64,000 nucleotides of DNA, taken from contig NC_088102.1 in the NCBI RefSeq assembly GCF_036370855.1, forward strand, positions 42,321,835 to 42,385,834. Direction: 5' to 3'. Of the stretch, positions 24,401 to 33,400 are shown in pieces. The stretch comes from Dromaius novaehollandiae (lineage: Eukaryota > Chordata > Aves > Casuariiformes > Dromaiidae). Numbering within the stretch: the stretch's first letter is position 1; every line of letters begins with the position of its first letter. The position numbers and the translations under genes are program-made. A model generated the notes under the pieces. The model searched no databases. It worked only from the letters and a program-made list of their open reading frames with translations, and was not told the origin of the DNA.

Positions 24401-26733
24401 TGTCTTTCTGCAATTTGCTGATAACTCCAAATCTTATACTTTTTTAGACACCTTGCTAGACACCTCCCCTAATGACCTGAGAGGCAACTCAGAGCACTTG
24501 GAGTTGGTAGATGCCGCTTTCTTCTTTGAAACCAGCTGCCCACCACTTGTGAGACCGGAGAGGAAAGTGGATGTCATCTTACACTTAAATTACACCAGTG
24601 GATCGCAAACTTTGGTGAGAGCAATCAAAATTTTATTTGTTTAATAAAGACTTTGCTTTCTTTAGCATTTAGATAGCTGTCTGTAAAACTTTTTTAGTAG
24701 AACTTAGTAACATGGTGTTTCCAAGCCATAGAAGAAGAAGAGAAATTCCCAGAGGGGAAAATGTTTGTATTTTTCTCAAACTACTTTTGAAATAGCCATA
24801 AGTGGAATGATTGGAGTGCTGTGCTTCGCTGGCGAAGTACAGAACAGCACAGTGAATTTATGGTTGAGTTGCAACTTCCATTACAGTTTTATATAAGATT
24901 TTAAAGCACAAATATAGCTGAAAAAATGTTGGCTGTGATTCAGTTGCTGACTTTAACATGCATTTGCTTTAAATGTAAAAAATTTGATTTGTCCTTTTAT
25001 TTGTGTATGTGGTTTTGCGGCTGCTCAGAAACAAACTTTTGAGTGAAGAAGTCCTTCCCTTTTATTGAAAAAAATGAATAAATAAAAGTTCCCTCCTTAT
25101 ATAGTGGGCTCATAGCAAGAGATCAAATGCATTTGCTATATTTACAGAAATCTGATTTGGTTAAAATTGTTATATAGACTTTGGAAGTGGTAGTCAACTC
25201 AAATACCACTGCATAAAAACACATATTTGGACTTCCACTTGGGGCTACAGTTGCTCACATTCTTGCCTGCTTTGCAGCAGTATAGGCTATTTTGCGTAAC
25301 TTGGAATGAATTTCTGGGCTTCAAAAGCAGCTTGATCTTTGCATCTTTTTATTTCTTATGTTACTCCTGTTTGGCCATGACCCAGCCTCTGGAACAGGCT
25401 TGTAGATACTTCTCCGAGCAGGGATTTCCATTTCCCAAAGTTGTGCTGCAGGAAGATGAGAAGAAGAATCTAAAGGAGTGCTACGTGTTTGATGATGCAG
25501 AGACCCCAGGAGCTCCTATACTGCTTTATTTCCCATTGGTGAATGACACCTTCCAAAGATTTATAGCACCTGGTAAGTTAGCAGTATTCAGCTATTTTAT
25601 TCATCCAATGAACTTTTTCCACTCTCTGAGTGCTTTTTTTATCCCAATACATTTTTTTTCCTTTGATTGCTTGTTCCTACATTGCAAAAACAGGATGACA
25701 CAAACTGTTTGCAAAATCAGATCAAATCTGCTGTATAATTTTAGCTACCAGTCAGTACAATTCAGCGAAAGAAGAAATGTGTTCCTCAAGTAGAGGAGTA
25801 GGAGCTAATTTCTTCTTGAAATCTCCAAAAGTTTACTTTATGATGTAGCACAAAGGTTATTTCTCAGGTTATGTATTTTTATAACATAGTTAGATGTAGA
25901 GAAAATTACCTTTGTAGTGTAGAACGGTTCTGTAGAGAGCTACTGTGCATTCTACTTGGGCTGTTCATTGTGTTGATTGTATATCCTGAAAAATCAAAGC
26001 AATAGGATGTTAACTAAGGACTTCATAAACACTGTCACAGTGTCCCTTTGGACCAGTATTTTCACTGGATGAGAAACTGCTTTTTTTTTTTTTAGGATAA
26101 TTTCCAAAGCTACTAATATTCTGCTTCCTCCTATATATCTCTGTTCCTTTTGCCATTGTAGCATATGAGTTTATGAGCTGTATATATACTGCTCATAAAT
26201 CTGCAGGGTAAGACTTGAAGCATCTGTGAACACTCGAAGAATGACATGCTGTGACTGACAGTAGAAGGTGTTAATTTCAGTGGGATCTCTTTTAGTGCCA
26301 ACTTCTTTTTTTGTTAGTTTTTTTCTGGCTTGTTGAAAAGTTGATTTTTCAGAGATCAAAATATGGCACATGTCTTCATAGCAACCACATTTGTGATCTC
26401 TCTATTCTTGACATAGTCTATCAGAGTACAGTAATTCCCTGGGACTGTACAAACACCTCAGCAATGAGATATACTGCCTCTTTTCCTTCAACAGGCATGT
26501 CACGTAGCACTGCGGAGATGGACCTGGGCAAGGTTGATATCTCCAGTTTCTGCTCTCCGTACTCGACTCGGGAGGTCTCGCTGAAAGCAGAAGATTTCAA
26601 CAAGCTCCTGAAGCTGACTAATTACAACATCATGAATAATGAGAACATGATTCTTCAGGCCTTGCGCACAGCAGTGGCGCGGAAGAAACAAGCTCAGAGC
26701 CAGCCAGTGTCACAAGCACAGTCCTCTGCTTGA
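472..26733 (+). CDS. PLA2G4E: Cytosolic phospholipase A2 epsilon-like, gene 1 (complete, 20 coding exons)
   Basis: Joining exons at 472-498, 2060-2132, 9900-10036, 10441-10572, 12729-12769, 13715-13757, 14434-14497, 16048-16208, 16421-16513, 17186-17223, 18015-18150, 18656-18792, 19483-19705, 20019-20133, 20822-20959, 21657-21764, 23509-23700, 24448-24614, 25386-25572 and 26495-26733 gives 2451 bases, 816 residues plus stop, close to the usual 780-870 of this family. A C2 domain covers roughly residues 15-135. The PLA2 catalytic domain covers about 270-790, with Arg329, nucleophile Ser357 (GSSGT) and catalytic Asp641 (LVDAAFFF). The Arg-Ser spacing of 28 equals that of cPLA2-alpha (R200/S228). 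The C-terminal part, including [14 protein letters not shown] and the basic ARKK near the end, most resembles PLA2G4E rather than 4D or 4F. Human PLA2G4E is a calcium-dependent N-acyltransferase and phospholipase on membranes. Activity here is inferred. The ATG at 472 has a strong context (A at -3, G at +4). Odd point: Cys326 replaces the middle Gly of the oxyanion loop. Confidence 0.95.
499..2059 (+). other. Gene 1 intron 1
   Basis: AT-rich intron after the G-rich donor region. No other exon, RNA gene or recognisable repeat is seen, apart from short T and A runs near 1110-1140. Confidence 0.8.
502..536 (+). repeat. (GGGAA)n tract next to gene 1 exon 1 donor
   Basis: Seven runs of three or four G separated by one or two A begin 4 bases after the donor GT of intron 1. 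A strong G-quadruplex pattern on the transcribed (RNA) sense. Confidence 0.85.
2060..2132 (+). CDS. PLA2G4E: Gene 1 exon 2 (residues 10-33, first C2 strand)
   Basis: Follows a TTCAACAG acceptor and ends at TTGT|GTGAGT (phase 1). It encodes [17 protein letters not shown], the first C2 strand of the epsilon/delta type (human: LLTVRVIRMKN). Confidence 0.93.
4631..5210 (+). mobile_element. Degraded CR1 LINE 3' end
   Basis: Two blocks resemble the amniote CR1 3' region from memory. Block 4631-4775 has ACAAACAAAAGGAAGTGTTTT and GCCAAAAGCTTATGTGGGTT. Block 5130-5210 has CTGGGCTAGAAGGACGTTTG and the hairpin end. The middle is too diverged to align. No ORF2 remains. Confidence 0.7.
9166..9182. repeat. 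(TG)n microsatellite
   Basis: Short pure TG dinucleotide run in intron 2 of gene 1. Confidence 0.85.
9900..10036 (+). CDS. PLA2G4E: Gene 1 exon 3 (residues 34-79, C2 domain)
   Basis: Acceptor CTTAAACAG, donor AAG|GTAGGA, phase 0 end. It carries [12 protein letters not shown] and [10 protein letters not shown]. Asp38 lines up with calcium ligand D43 and Asn60 with N65 of cPLA2-alpha. The D40 position is Thr, and is also not Asp in human PLA2G4E. Confidence 0.95.
10441..10572 (+). CDS. PLA2G4E: Gene 1 exon 4 (residues 80-123, C2 domain)
   Basis: Acceptor TTGTTCCCAG, donor CAG|GTGTGG. It encodes [20 protein letters not shown]. Asp88 and Asp90 lie in calcium loop 3 (cPLA2-alpha D93/N95 positions). 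Confidence 0.95.
10573..12728 (+). other. Gene 1 intron 4, with purine-biased block 11430-12480
   Basis: No exon recognised. From about 11430 to 12480 the + strand is unusually rich in A and G (runs such as GGAGGAAGCAGCAGGG), which creates long stop-free frames on the - strand. These lack codon structure or known motifs. Confidence 0.7.
12729..12769 (+). CDS. PLA2G4E: Gene 1 exon 5 (residues 124-136)
   Basis: Short 41-base exon encoding [13 protein letters not shown], the last C2 strand. Acceptor TTTCCCAG, donor AG|GTGAGT, phase 2 end. It follows a 2.1 kb intron. Confidence 0.93.
13653..13674. repeat. (GAAA)n microsatellite
   Basis: Four to five GAAA units in intron 5 of gene 1, about 40 bases before exon 6. 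Confidence 0.85.
13715..13757 (+). CDS. PLA2G4E: Gene 1 exon 6 (residues 137-151)
   Basis: 43-base exon encoding [14 protein letters not shown], which is the TNGVLV motif of PLA2G4E. Acceptor GTCTTTTAG, donor GTG|GTAATT, phase 0 end. The exon pair 5/6 has the same 41/43 sizes in gene 2. Confidence 0.93.
13861..14430. promoter_or_regulatory. CpG island in gene 1 intron 6
   Basis: About 39 CpG in 540 bases by eye, in a GC-rich block between AT-rich introns. It produces long overlapping frames on both strands that do not look like known proteins. It could be an internal promoter. The ATG at 14281 (strong context) reads in frame into exon 7. Confidence 0.6.
14434..14497 (+). CDS. PLA2G4E: Gene 1 exon 7 (residues 152-172)
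   Basis: Encodes [20 protein letters not shown] after acceptor GTGTCTTGCAG and before donor CCAG|GTTAGC (phase 1). It sits at the 3' edge of an intronic CpG island, and the reading frame is open upstream through the acceptor. Confidence 0.93.
14498..16047 (+). other. Gene 1 intron 7
   Basis: AT-rich intron. No additional exon, RNA or recognised mobile element. Confidence 0.75.
16048..16208 (+). CDS. PLA2G4E: Gene 1 exon 8 (residues 173-226, linker)
   Basis: Encodes [19 protein letters not shown] onward, up to LPQRRQLSR, after acceptor CATCTCTCAG. Donor AGG|GTATGT. This is the variable linker between the C2 and catalytic domains. Only VxGSYE and FHYxKYxQS are clearly shared with gene 2. Confidence 0.9.
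16355..16369. repeat. C15 homopolymer
   Basis: A run of 15 C in intron 8 of gene 1, 51 bases before exon 9. Length may vary or be miscalled. Confidence 0.85.
16421..16513 (+). CDS. PLA2G4E: Gene 1 exon 9 (residues 227-257, linker)
   Basis: Encodes [12 protein letters not shown] then [18 protein letters not shown]. Acceptor TCTTTTCCAG, donor GAG|GTGAGA, 93 bases as in gene 2. The first half is divergent, polar and probably disordered. Confidence 0.9.
16674..16693. repeat. T-rich tract in gene 1 intron 9
   Basis: A run of T interrupted once by C, in a 672-base intron with no other recognised feature. Confidence 0.7.
17186..17223 (+). CDS. PLA2G4E: Gene 1 exon 10 (residues 258-269)
   Basis: 38-base exon encoding [12 protein letters not shown], ending TG|GTAAGT in phase 2. 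Acceptor GCAATTTTCAG. Same size and phase as gene 2 exon 10. Confidence 0.9.
18015..18150 (+). CDS. PLA2G4E: Gene 1 exon 11 (residues 270-315)
   Basis: Encodes [20 protein letters not shown] and the helix LEEDLQEHE that opens the catalytic domain. The donor is GAG|GTCGCT, weak at +3 to +6. Gene 2 has GTACGT there. The boundary is fixed by the paralogous 136-base length and by the next exon. Confidence 0.93.
18656..18792 (+). CDS. PLA2G4E: Gene 1 exon 12 (residues 316-360, oxyanion loop and nucleophile)
   Basis: Encodes [20 protein letters not shown] and [10 protein letters not shown]. Arg329 and nucleophile Ser357 (TCT at 18779) keep the family spacing. Cys326 (TGT at 18686) stands where cPLA2-alpha has oxyanion Gly197. 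Donor TG|GTGAGA. Confidence 0.95.
18898..18972. repeat. (ATAC)n / (CA)n compound microsatellite
   Basis: Mixed CATA, CACA and TGTG units in intron 12 of gene 1. The sequence is partly self-complementary. Confidence 0.8.
19483..19705 (+). CDS. PLA2G4E: Gene 1 exon 13 (residues 361-435)
   Basis: The largest internal exon (223 bases). It encodes [17 protein letters not shown] through [16 protein letters not shown], typical of PLA2G4D/E. Acceptor CTGCCTGCAG, donor GGG|GTAATG. Confidence 0.95.
20019..20133 (+). CDS. PLA2G4E: Gene 1 exon 14 (residues 436-473)
   Basis: Encodes [20 protein letters not shown] then [10 protein letters not shown]. The [13 protein letters not shown] motif is diagnostic of PLA2G4D/E/F. 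Acceptor T-rich then AAATCCAG, donor AGAG|GTAACG (phase 1). Confidence 0.94.
20134..20821 (+). other. Gene 1 intron 14
   Basis: Ends with an unusual acceptor. A pyrimidine-rich tract followed by AG lies at 20766-20772, but using it gives an in-frame stop (TAA at 20799-20801). The acceptor at 20820-20821 fits the conserved exon and has CTAAC 18-22 bases upstream. Confidence 0.7.
20822..20959 (+). CDS. PLA2G4E: Gene 1 exon 15 (residues 474-519)
   Basis: Encodes [19 protein letters not shown] through [10 protein letters not shown]. It is the most conserved exon: 41 of 47 residues match gene 2, counted by eye. The acceptor GTGTTGGCAG has a poor pyrimidine tract. A CTAAC branch-like site lies at 20798-20802. 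Donor CAAG|GTGACT. Confidence 0.94.
21657..21764 (+). CDS. PLA2G4E: Gene 1 exon 16 (residues 520-555)
   Basis: Encodes [20 protein letters not shown] then [15 protein letters not shown]. WSSIFSxNLLDAW is shared with PLA2G4E. Acceptor CTTTTTAG, donor ATAG|GTAAAT. Confidence 0.95.
21765..23508 (+). other. Gene 1 intron 16
   Basis: AT-rich, with an A/T-only stretch around 22745-22815. No exon or RNA gene seen. The repeated phrase TGCCTGGCCTCCT near 23428-23456 is a short tandem duplication. Confidence 0.7.
23509..23700 (+). CDS. PLA2G4E: Gene 1 exon 17 (residues 556-619)
   Basis: Encodes [20 protein letters not shown] through [20 protein letters not shown]. Acceptor ATATTTTAG, donor AAAG|GTATAG. 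The 192-base length equals gene 2. Confidence 0.95.
24448..24614 (+). CDS. PLA2G4E: Gene 1 exon 18 (residues 620-675, catalytic Asp)
   Basis: Encodes [29 protein letters not shown] and [15 protein letters not shown]. Asp641 in LVDAA corresponds to catalytic D549 of cPLA2-alpha, and the RPER arginine to its conserved substrate-contacting Arg. Acceptor ACTTTTTTAG, donor TTG|GTGAGA. An AG at 24400 lies upstream but leads out of the conserved frame. Confidence 0.93.
25386..25572 (+). CDS. PLA2G4E: Gene 1 exon 19 (residues 676-737)
   Basis: Encodes [20 protein letters not shown], then [19 protein letters not shown] and [11 protein letters not shown]. Acceptor CATGACCCAG, donor CCTG|GTAAGT. NLKECY is characteristic of PLA2G4E. 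Confidence 0.95.
26495..26733 (+). CDS. PLA2G4E: Gene 1 exon 20 (last exon, residues 738-816, stop TGA)
   Basis: Encodes [35 protein letters not shown] and [13 protein letters not shown], then a Gln/Ser-rich tail, stop at 26731-26733. The basic ARKK resembles the C-terminal basic stretch of human PLA2G4E that binds anionic lipid. Acceptor CTTCAACAG. Confidence 0.95.
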
Positions 26734-28110
26734 AGAGCATTTTTCTCCCTCTTACCAAGTGTTTATCATGACAGGCCAGAATGATATATCAAATGCGTTA
26801 GCTACTTAACTGTTCTTGGTGGGTACCATCTCTTTCTATCAAAGTAGCCTTCCAATGAAGACAGCTTGAAGAATTCACCTTAAAGTTGTATGATTCAGTT
26901 TAGTGAGCAGTTGCTTTTTGATCAGTAATTGCAATATCAAATGGACTCGTCTATGTTGTTAACCACATCTCACTGTGATGCACAAAATGCAAATATTCAG
27001 CTGTGTGTGATAAGAAAATAGTTTTGTCTCCCTCCCTGCAATCTCTTACGGTCTTGGTGGCTACTATTTTTTCATCTGCAAAATACTGTGTCATTTTGCT
27101 GGGACCCTTGGTAGCAAATCCATGAAGCCCTCTTCAGATGCAGAACGTGGCGACCATACAGTATCAATCAAAATAATTTTATTTGGTTTTAATAACCTGA
27201 ATTAAATGATGTTCTATCTTTAAAAAAGTTCTGTTTCCCAGGTGCTTTTTTGTCATGAACTGCCATGTCCTATCAAGGATATTGAATATTTCAGACTTTT
27301 GTCATGCTGGATGACAGGGATGTATGGATGGTGCACTTTTGTTCTTCAGTGACATCTATTCTTATTAATTACATTAAACATATATATTTGTTTTAAAGGA
27401 CCATTGCTGTTTCTGCTCACAGTCAACTGTGTTCTGTTTCATACCATATGTGCGTGTGCTGCAGTTACCTATATGAAGAGCAATTTTGCTTCAGCAATTC
27501 TGGAACGTGTTCAGTGCAGTGAATCTAAATATTACTGAAACAAATAGCATGTGAGGGGGTATTGCAAGATGTATTGTGATTGCACACAAAGAAGCACACT
27601 AAAGAAATGGAATAAGATACCAGTAGTCTGTTCACAGCATTGTAGTTGTTAAATAACCATATAATGTAAAATATAGCTGCTAGGTATGTTGCTATAAGAT
27701 GATGTGATTGCCACAGTCTAACTACTTGTTTACCCAGTACACTGAAGTGCAGTGGCTTTGGGGAAAGAGCTGATTTACATAGCATAATGCAAAATGTAAC
27801 AGCACTCAAATGTCAGTGCTGTTACCAAAGACTAGCAGAAGAGATGCCCAAAGCATTTTTGGGGAATATACTAAATGATATGTGCACACATCTGAGAGAT
27901 AAAGGGGACTTGGTAAAGAAAGCATAGGTAACAGGCAGCACGCCTCTTCAAGTTGTATAGAGACCAGTCTGTAACTCAGGAGACAATTGTATTTCATTCC
28001 CAAGAAGCAAGAGTCTTGTCCACCAAAGCACTGATGTTGATAAACTAACATGGATATATAACTGAATGTAGATGTATTGTAGAATAAATGTATTACATTT
28101 CTTCCTCTCC
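26734..28110 (+). other. PLA2G4E: Gene 1 3' UTR with candidate poly(A) signals
   Basis: Follows the stop codon. ATTAAA occurs at 27201-27206 and 27373-27378, and canonical AATAAA at 28083-28088. Which one is used cannot be told without transcript data. Confidence 0.5.
28083..28088 (+). terminator. Candidate poly(A) signal AATAAA, gene 1
   Basis: Canonical hexamer 1.35 kb after the stop, followed by a T/C-rich stretch. The earlier ATTAAA sites are alternatives. Confidence 0.35.
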
Positions 28111-30325
28111 CCCTAATGAGAAATTTCATAAGTAAGTCCAATTCCTCTTTTGACCGTTCTTCAGATATTATTAAAAATATTAACTTTAAAAAAGAATAGT
28201 TCAGGTGTTCTGGAGCTGGTTTTTTTTTTTTTTTTTTTTTTTTTTGGATAGGAAGGGAGAAGAGAATCTACTTAAACATGATAAAGGTCAAGAAAAGTCC
28301 AGCAGAGTTAGAAGTGTGGCTTTTGTATCTGGTGTGAATTATTCTTATAGGCAAATTACTGGAGAATGACAGTCTTTTATAGAACTAGAGCTGGTTAAGA
28401 AGTTGCTTTTAGCTCTCTTTTTGGTGGCTCCCTCCAGCTCAATGCTGTCCAGCACTAACTGTGGAGGAAACTCCAACAGCATCCAAGAGTTCCCCTGGGG
28501 CAAGAAAGGTGATAGAGGGCTGGAGGTTGGTCCATCTTCCTTCTTTCCTTGAGGTATTCAAGAGGTACTTGCTTCTCAGCTGTCTTTTGGGAGGCTGGCC
28601 ACTCCCTTCCTCCCTTTCCACCTCAATCAGGCTCTCCTCAGTGATGTTTGGTTAGAGTATTTCTTTTTTTCTGTAGGCAGACATCATCTTTCCAAGGTCT
28701 TGATGCTACCATACCCCTTCATTATTGAGCCAAATATCCCCAAGGGTCTCCAAGCTCAGAAGTCATCAGTTCAGCCACTATGGAAGCTAATAGAACAGTC
28801 TGAGTTTATCCACTTCCAACTCAGGTTTTTTGTTTTGGGACAAATAGCCAAGTCTGCTTGTCCAGTTTGCGATCTTTTTCCCAGAAGCAACACCAACAGG
28901 AATGTTGTCACCCTGTGTCATTTCAGGAACATCTCTTTAATCAGAGGTGTTTAATCAGGGGTGGTGAGTGTAGTTTCCTAATGCGAAGAAATGACTTAAT
29001 GACTAAAGTCATGTGCGTACTGCCTTATACTCTGTAGCATACAAACCTCTGCATAGTGTGCTTGCCATTCTCTTCTTACTCATAACATTACAGGCTTCTG
29101 AATTACAAAAGCAATGTGATTAGCCAAGGCATTTTTAGTCATCTCTTCTGCGTAATGATTGGCTGGCTGAGACTTAGAGTAGCAATTTTTCAGGCTTTTT
29201 CCTGAGAGAGAAGGAAGTTGATCCTCGGCTTCATTACAGTTTAGCAAGGACCTTTGAATTATTTAGTCAGATTTTCTGTAAAATTCTGTCTATAGAATTT
29301 TACTTGGTTTACCCCTTTATCGAAGCTGGTAATGCTTATTTCTTACTGCACAGTGTTGGATGACTTGGTTTTGGGCAGGAGCGCTGCAGACAGGAATAGA
29401 AAAAAATAGGATTGAAAAAATGTTAATATGATGCTGAAGGCCTCTTGACAGGTGGAATGGTTTTGAATTTTCAATGAAAAGTTGTAAGGCCAGAACTGGC
29501 TGTTTTTATTACGCATTTTCCTCATGTGTAGAATGGGAAGACAGTGCATGAACTGTGAGAACAGCATCAACTCCAGCAGTTCTCAGTAAGTCATTTCATA
29601 TCTGAGACCGCTGGGCATGTTAGTAACCGGATCTGTGGAAGGGGTTATTCACCTGCTCATCTGCTGTTGCACAGTCTTCTGCCAGGAAATGAAAAAACTT
29701 GGCCTCATTTTTATATCACAGTTTAATGACACTGAACATATAGATAGCAGCATTTGAGAGGAATCAATGTATGCTTTGATTTGCCTTTTTTTTTTTTTTT
29801 CTTCTATGACCAAGTTTTGTGTTTGTGAGACGGTTCTGAAAGTAGGAGAAAATTACAGCCAAACTTATAAATATGCAAGTATATGTGGGGAAAATCTAAA
29901 AGCCAGTAACCTCCTTCCCGCACAAGAAAAGGAAACAAGAAAAGAAACGTGGTTGAAGTGGAGGTCTTTCAAAGTTATTTTCTCTGCAGTCCTTTTGGCT
30001 GTTGATTGGACTGCTACAGAACTACTGTTTTCCTTCACCCTACATGTAACTGTTATTATTTCCTCTGATTTGTGAATCTTTTAGACTACAAGTTCATAGG
30101 TATCCATGCATAAGCACTATGTGTTACCATTCTTATCTTCCTTTGCTAATAACTCTTAGTACCTTGGCATGTACAGTCTTCCCCCAACACACCTCTGGTG
30201 TGTAGCTAGCAGCTAACTTCAGCAAAATCCTCCCCTAGCCACCAGCTTGTCTCTTCATACTTTCCCTTGCAGGCAATGAAGAAGGTGGGGCATGTGAAAG
30301 CCACTTGCTCCTCAGCAGGCACCTC
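28111..30325. other. Intergenic spacer between the two PLA2G4E-like genes
   Basis: No coding gene recognised. Contains T26 at 28220-28245 and a T14 run near 29788. Open frames are short and unmatched. Confidence 0.7.
28220..28245. repeat. T26 homopolymer
   Basis: Uninterrupted run of 26 T in the intergenic spacer. It might be the poly(A) tail of a minus-strand retroposon, but no body is recognised. Confidence 0.85.
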
Positions 30326-30420
30326 CTTAAAGTTTGCAGAGGTGCTTCATGAGTCACTGCCAGCTGTTGCATCTAATACCATCCAAGTCTCTGTCTGACT
30401 TATTTGCCACTGGAAGCACG
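30326..30420 (+). promoter_or_regulatory. PLA2G4E: Gene 2 core promoter and 5' leader
   Basis: CTTAAAG at 30326-30332 lies 89 bases before the ATG, followed by AP-1-type TGAGTCA at 30350-30356. The segment from CTTAAAG to GTGCTTC aligns with gene 1 upstream sequence. Unlike gene 1, it is CpG-poor. Confidence 0.4.
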
Positions 30421-30447
30421 ATGGGATCATACTGGAGTGCTCATGAG
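30421..30447 (+). CDS. PLA2G4E: Gene 2 exon 1 (start exon, residues 1-9)
   Basis: Encodes MGSYWSAHE and ends GAG|GTAAGA in phase 0. It is exactly 27 bases like gene 1 exon 1 (MGAFYSRSQ), with Gly2 and Ser6 kept and A at -3, G at +4. Assigned by paralogy only. An in-frame ATG at 30349 with a poor context could extend it by 24 residues. Confidence 0.75.
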
Positions 30448-33400
30448 GTAAGAAAGATGGAGGAAATTCAGACCATAGCTTATTAGAAGCTAAAGATAAC
30501 CTGACTGTGATTCTGGTGCCAAGAGGAGGACTTGGGAACTGTTAGTCCAGCTTGATATATGTATGTATGTATGTATGTCAGACAGACTGATCACTTCTGT
30601 GATGTCAGTTGCCCTGCAGAGGCATTGTGCAAACGCAGGGAAGTTCAGCTGTAGGAGGTGATCCACAGGGAGGTCGTGAAGCAGTCTGAGGTGCCTCACA
30701 GGAGCTTGATGAGGACTTGGGCTGAATCTGTGATTTGGTGCAGACATTATACATGTTGATCTTGAAGAAGGCTCTTCATCAGCATAGCATTTGCCAGCTA
30801 TGAGTACTGTCATAGACTGCGCCCTTGTAGCTGTACTAGCAGCCACCTGGTAGTGGAGTACATAGGAAAGTCACTGATCAACAACAACTAATAATCATAG
30901 TCACAAAGATTGTTCTAGTTCAACATTTGTGCGTAGCTGATACCCAAGAAGAGCTTGATCTGTCCTTATCCAGTGTGTTTGAGAATGTTTTGGGTCCTCA
31001 AGGAACAGAACCAGGCAGGAAAAGCCCTAAAACTCGCTCTGGAGCTCCAGGGAATCTCATGCACTGCCTCTTCTCTGCTCTGAAACTAACTTTCAACCAT
31101 GGGCAAATTATTTAATCACTTCATGCCTCCCTTCCCCAGCTGTGAAACAGAGGTTAGAGAGCTTCTCTGTCTTAGAGGGATGTGTGATATCATATGTGTG
31201 CGTTGATGTCTGTGAGGTGCTCAGAGATCAAATGTGGGACCCCCACAGCTTAACAAATAAATGGAATGAATGTCTAACCAGACTGCTTAAAGAAGCACTA
31301 AGGATCTACAGGGTCATCCTTTCAAAAGGAGGAGGGCACTATTGAGCAAAACGTAGCAATGACCTTAGTGTGGAAACTTGTGTGCACAAAGCAAGGAATG
31401 GGGCCATGCTGTCTGCTAGCCCTCCTGCCCCCCAGCGTGTTAGTGATGGAGGACAGGAGAATTATTCCAGCCAGAATCTGGATCCAGATAGAAGACATTA
31501 AAATATGTCTCTCTTTTGGAGTGAGACATGAAATATGGATTCAGGTCTGCCTGAGAGAGGAGCTTGTATCTAACTTCTCAGTTGGGTCGATTCCTGAGTG
31601 GAAAAAGAAGAGGAACAACATAATCTCACTAGAGGGATTTAATGGAGTCAATTTTTCTAGGCAAAGAGTGAGAGAGGGATCAGGTAATTGCTTCCAATGA
31701 AGCAATAGCTAAAATTGCAAGTTGTAAAATTTGCAAGTTGCAAGAATTAAGAATTTGTTTGGATTGTGTCTAGTTATTTGTCTTTCTTTCTATGTTTGAC
31801 ATTTCAACCAATGATTTTTCTGTAAATATCTAAAATCTGGTATGGATGGGGGAGTTCATTAACATCTCTTCATAAACTATTTTATTCTGTGTAAAGATTC
31901 TGCTGCATTTGTTCTGGTAGTACCTCACTCAGTGAATAGTTTCATTTATCTCCATGTGACTAGACATGATGCTTTTCAACATAATCAAGACATTGAAATC
32001 TGCAGCATTGTGAGCACCTAAATTACCAAAGATTGTTTCTGCTTCCTAGTAGTTCTTTATATCCCCTTCATTCTCCTCTTCCTCACCAAAATATCTAAGC
32101 ACCTCACATCATTCATGTATTTGTTCTCCACCATTTCTGGGAGCTGCCAAAAATTTGTTCCCAAGAAAAATTTTAAATGGAAAATTGGATTTTTAATTAA
32201 ATAAAATTAGCTGAAGAAAGTATTTGCTTTCCATGGGAAATTCCAGCTCTTCATCAGAATTAATAGCCTCTTCTGCCTTTGTCTACAAATGTTTAAAGAA
32301 CGGGCTTCTCAAGCACGCTCGCTTTTTGTGAGCTCACTTTTTCAGCTACATTACTAATAAATGATACTTTTAAATTAAAAATGTCCTGTAAGGTAATGCA
32401 AGCATCAATTTTATTTAAAACTGTTTTACTATGTTTTTTCTCCGATCAATGGCATCCATAGACAGAGAAATATTTCCTCTTTCTCTGTCTCTTTTTATAA
32501 CTCTGTAAGGTCATGGTTTGAATTTCAAAGCAGTGCAAGTAGTGCATATTTCAGTATTGCTGCACTGCTTTGAAAATTACAATGTGCACTTTCGGAGGGC
32601 ATATTACATAAAGCACAAGGGATTTTATATTCATACAGGTAATCATTTTGTCATTTTCTTGCAGGATGAAGAATGTCCGTGCAGCTCCCTCTCCGTAAAA
32701 ATCATAAGAATGAGAAATCTGAGAAAGGCAGATCCGCGTGAGTATCAGTCATTCCTTGCAGTTCACAGTAGTTCAGTTCTGAAAGCAGTGAGTGTAACAG
32801 AGCACTGTAACTTGTACCTGTGTATATAGAGTCACTGTGGTTTCCAAAATTGGTGCATATTTGAATCTGGACCATTCTCAGAGTACATTTTGTATCAACA
32901 ACATCTTTCAGTTTATAGAAGTGTAACTGCTAATGGCAATATCAAAAGTCTACTGTGGTATACTGCCAAGTATCTTAACTAAACTGGTAACAAACTTCAG
33001 CCCTAATGTGGCTGAGCAAATTCAGCTGCTAATGCTGAGTTACAGTTTTTGATGCACTGCAATGCAGGCTTCTGCTTCTGAGTGAAAAGGCAAACACTGA
33101 TGTTGAGGGGCTTCTAGAGGCGACTGGTTAACACTGGAACTATATAATATTGCCTTTTGTACTTGCCCGCAGGACCTTTTCTACAAACAGCAGAAACACA
33201 TGCAGGCACTTTTGTAATTGCTTAAAAAAAAAAAAAAAAGGCATTATATAGCTTATTGTCATACCTGTTTTTGTCAAGTATTTAGTGAACCTGCTTTGAA
33301 ATACCAGACTTCCAAGGCAAAACCAGTAAGACCGAAATATTTCTGGGGTCTTGGTGGAGTGGGTGAAAGTAGGGTGAAGAAAGAAAATCTCAGTGGCTAC

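Larger units (their letters stand above)
30448..32664 (+). other. Gene 2 intron 1
   Basis: Holds a (TATG)n repeat (30556-30578) and a MIR-like fragment (31098-31227). No other exon recognised. Confidence 0.75.

Noticed and set aside
25227-25793. 188-codon frame around gene 1 exon 19 as a single exon
   Set aside because: Only 25386-25572 is conserved with family sequence. Flanks are intron with clear splice sites.
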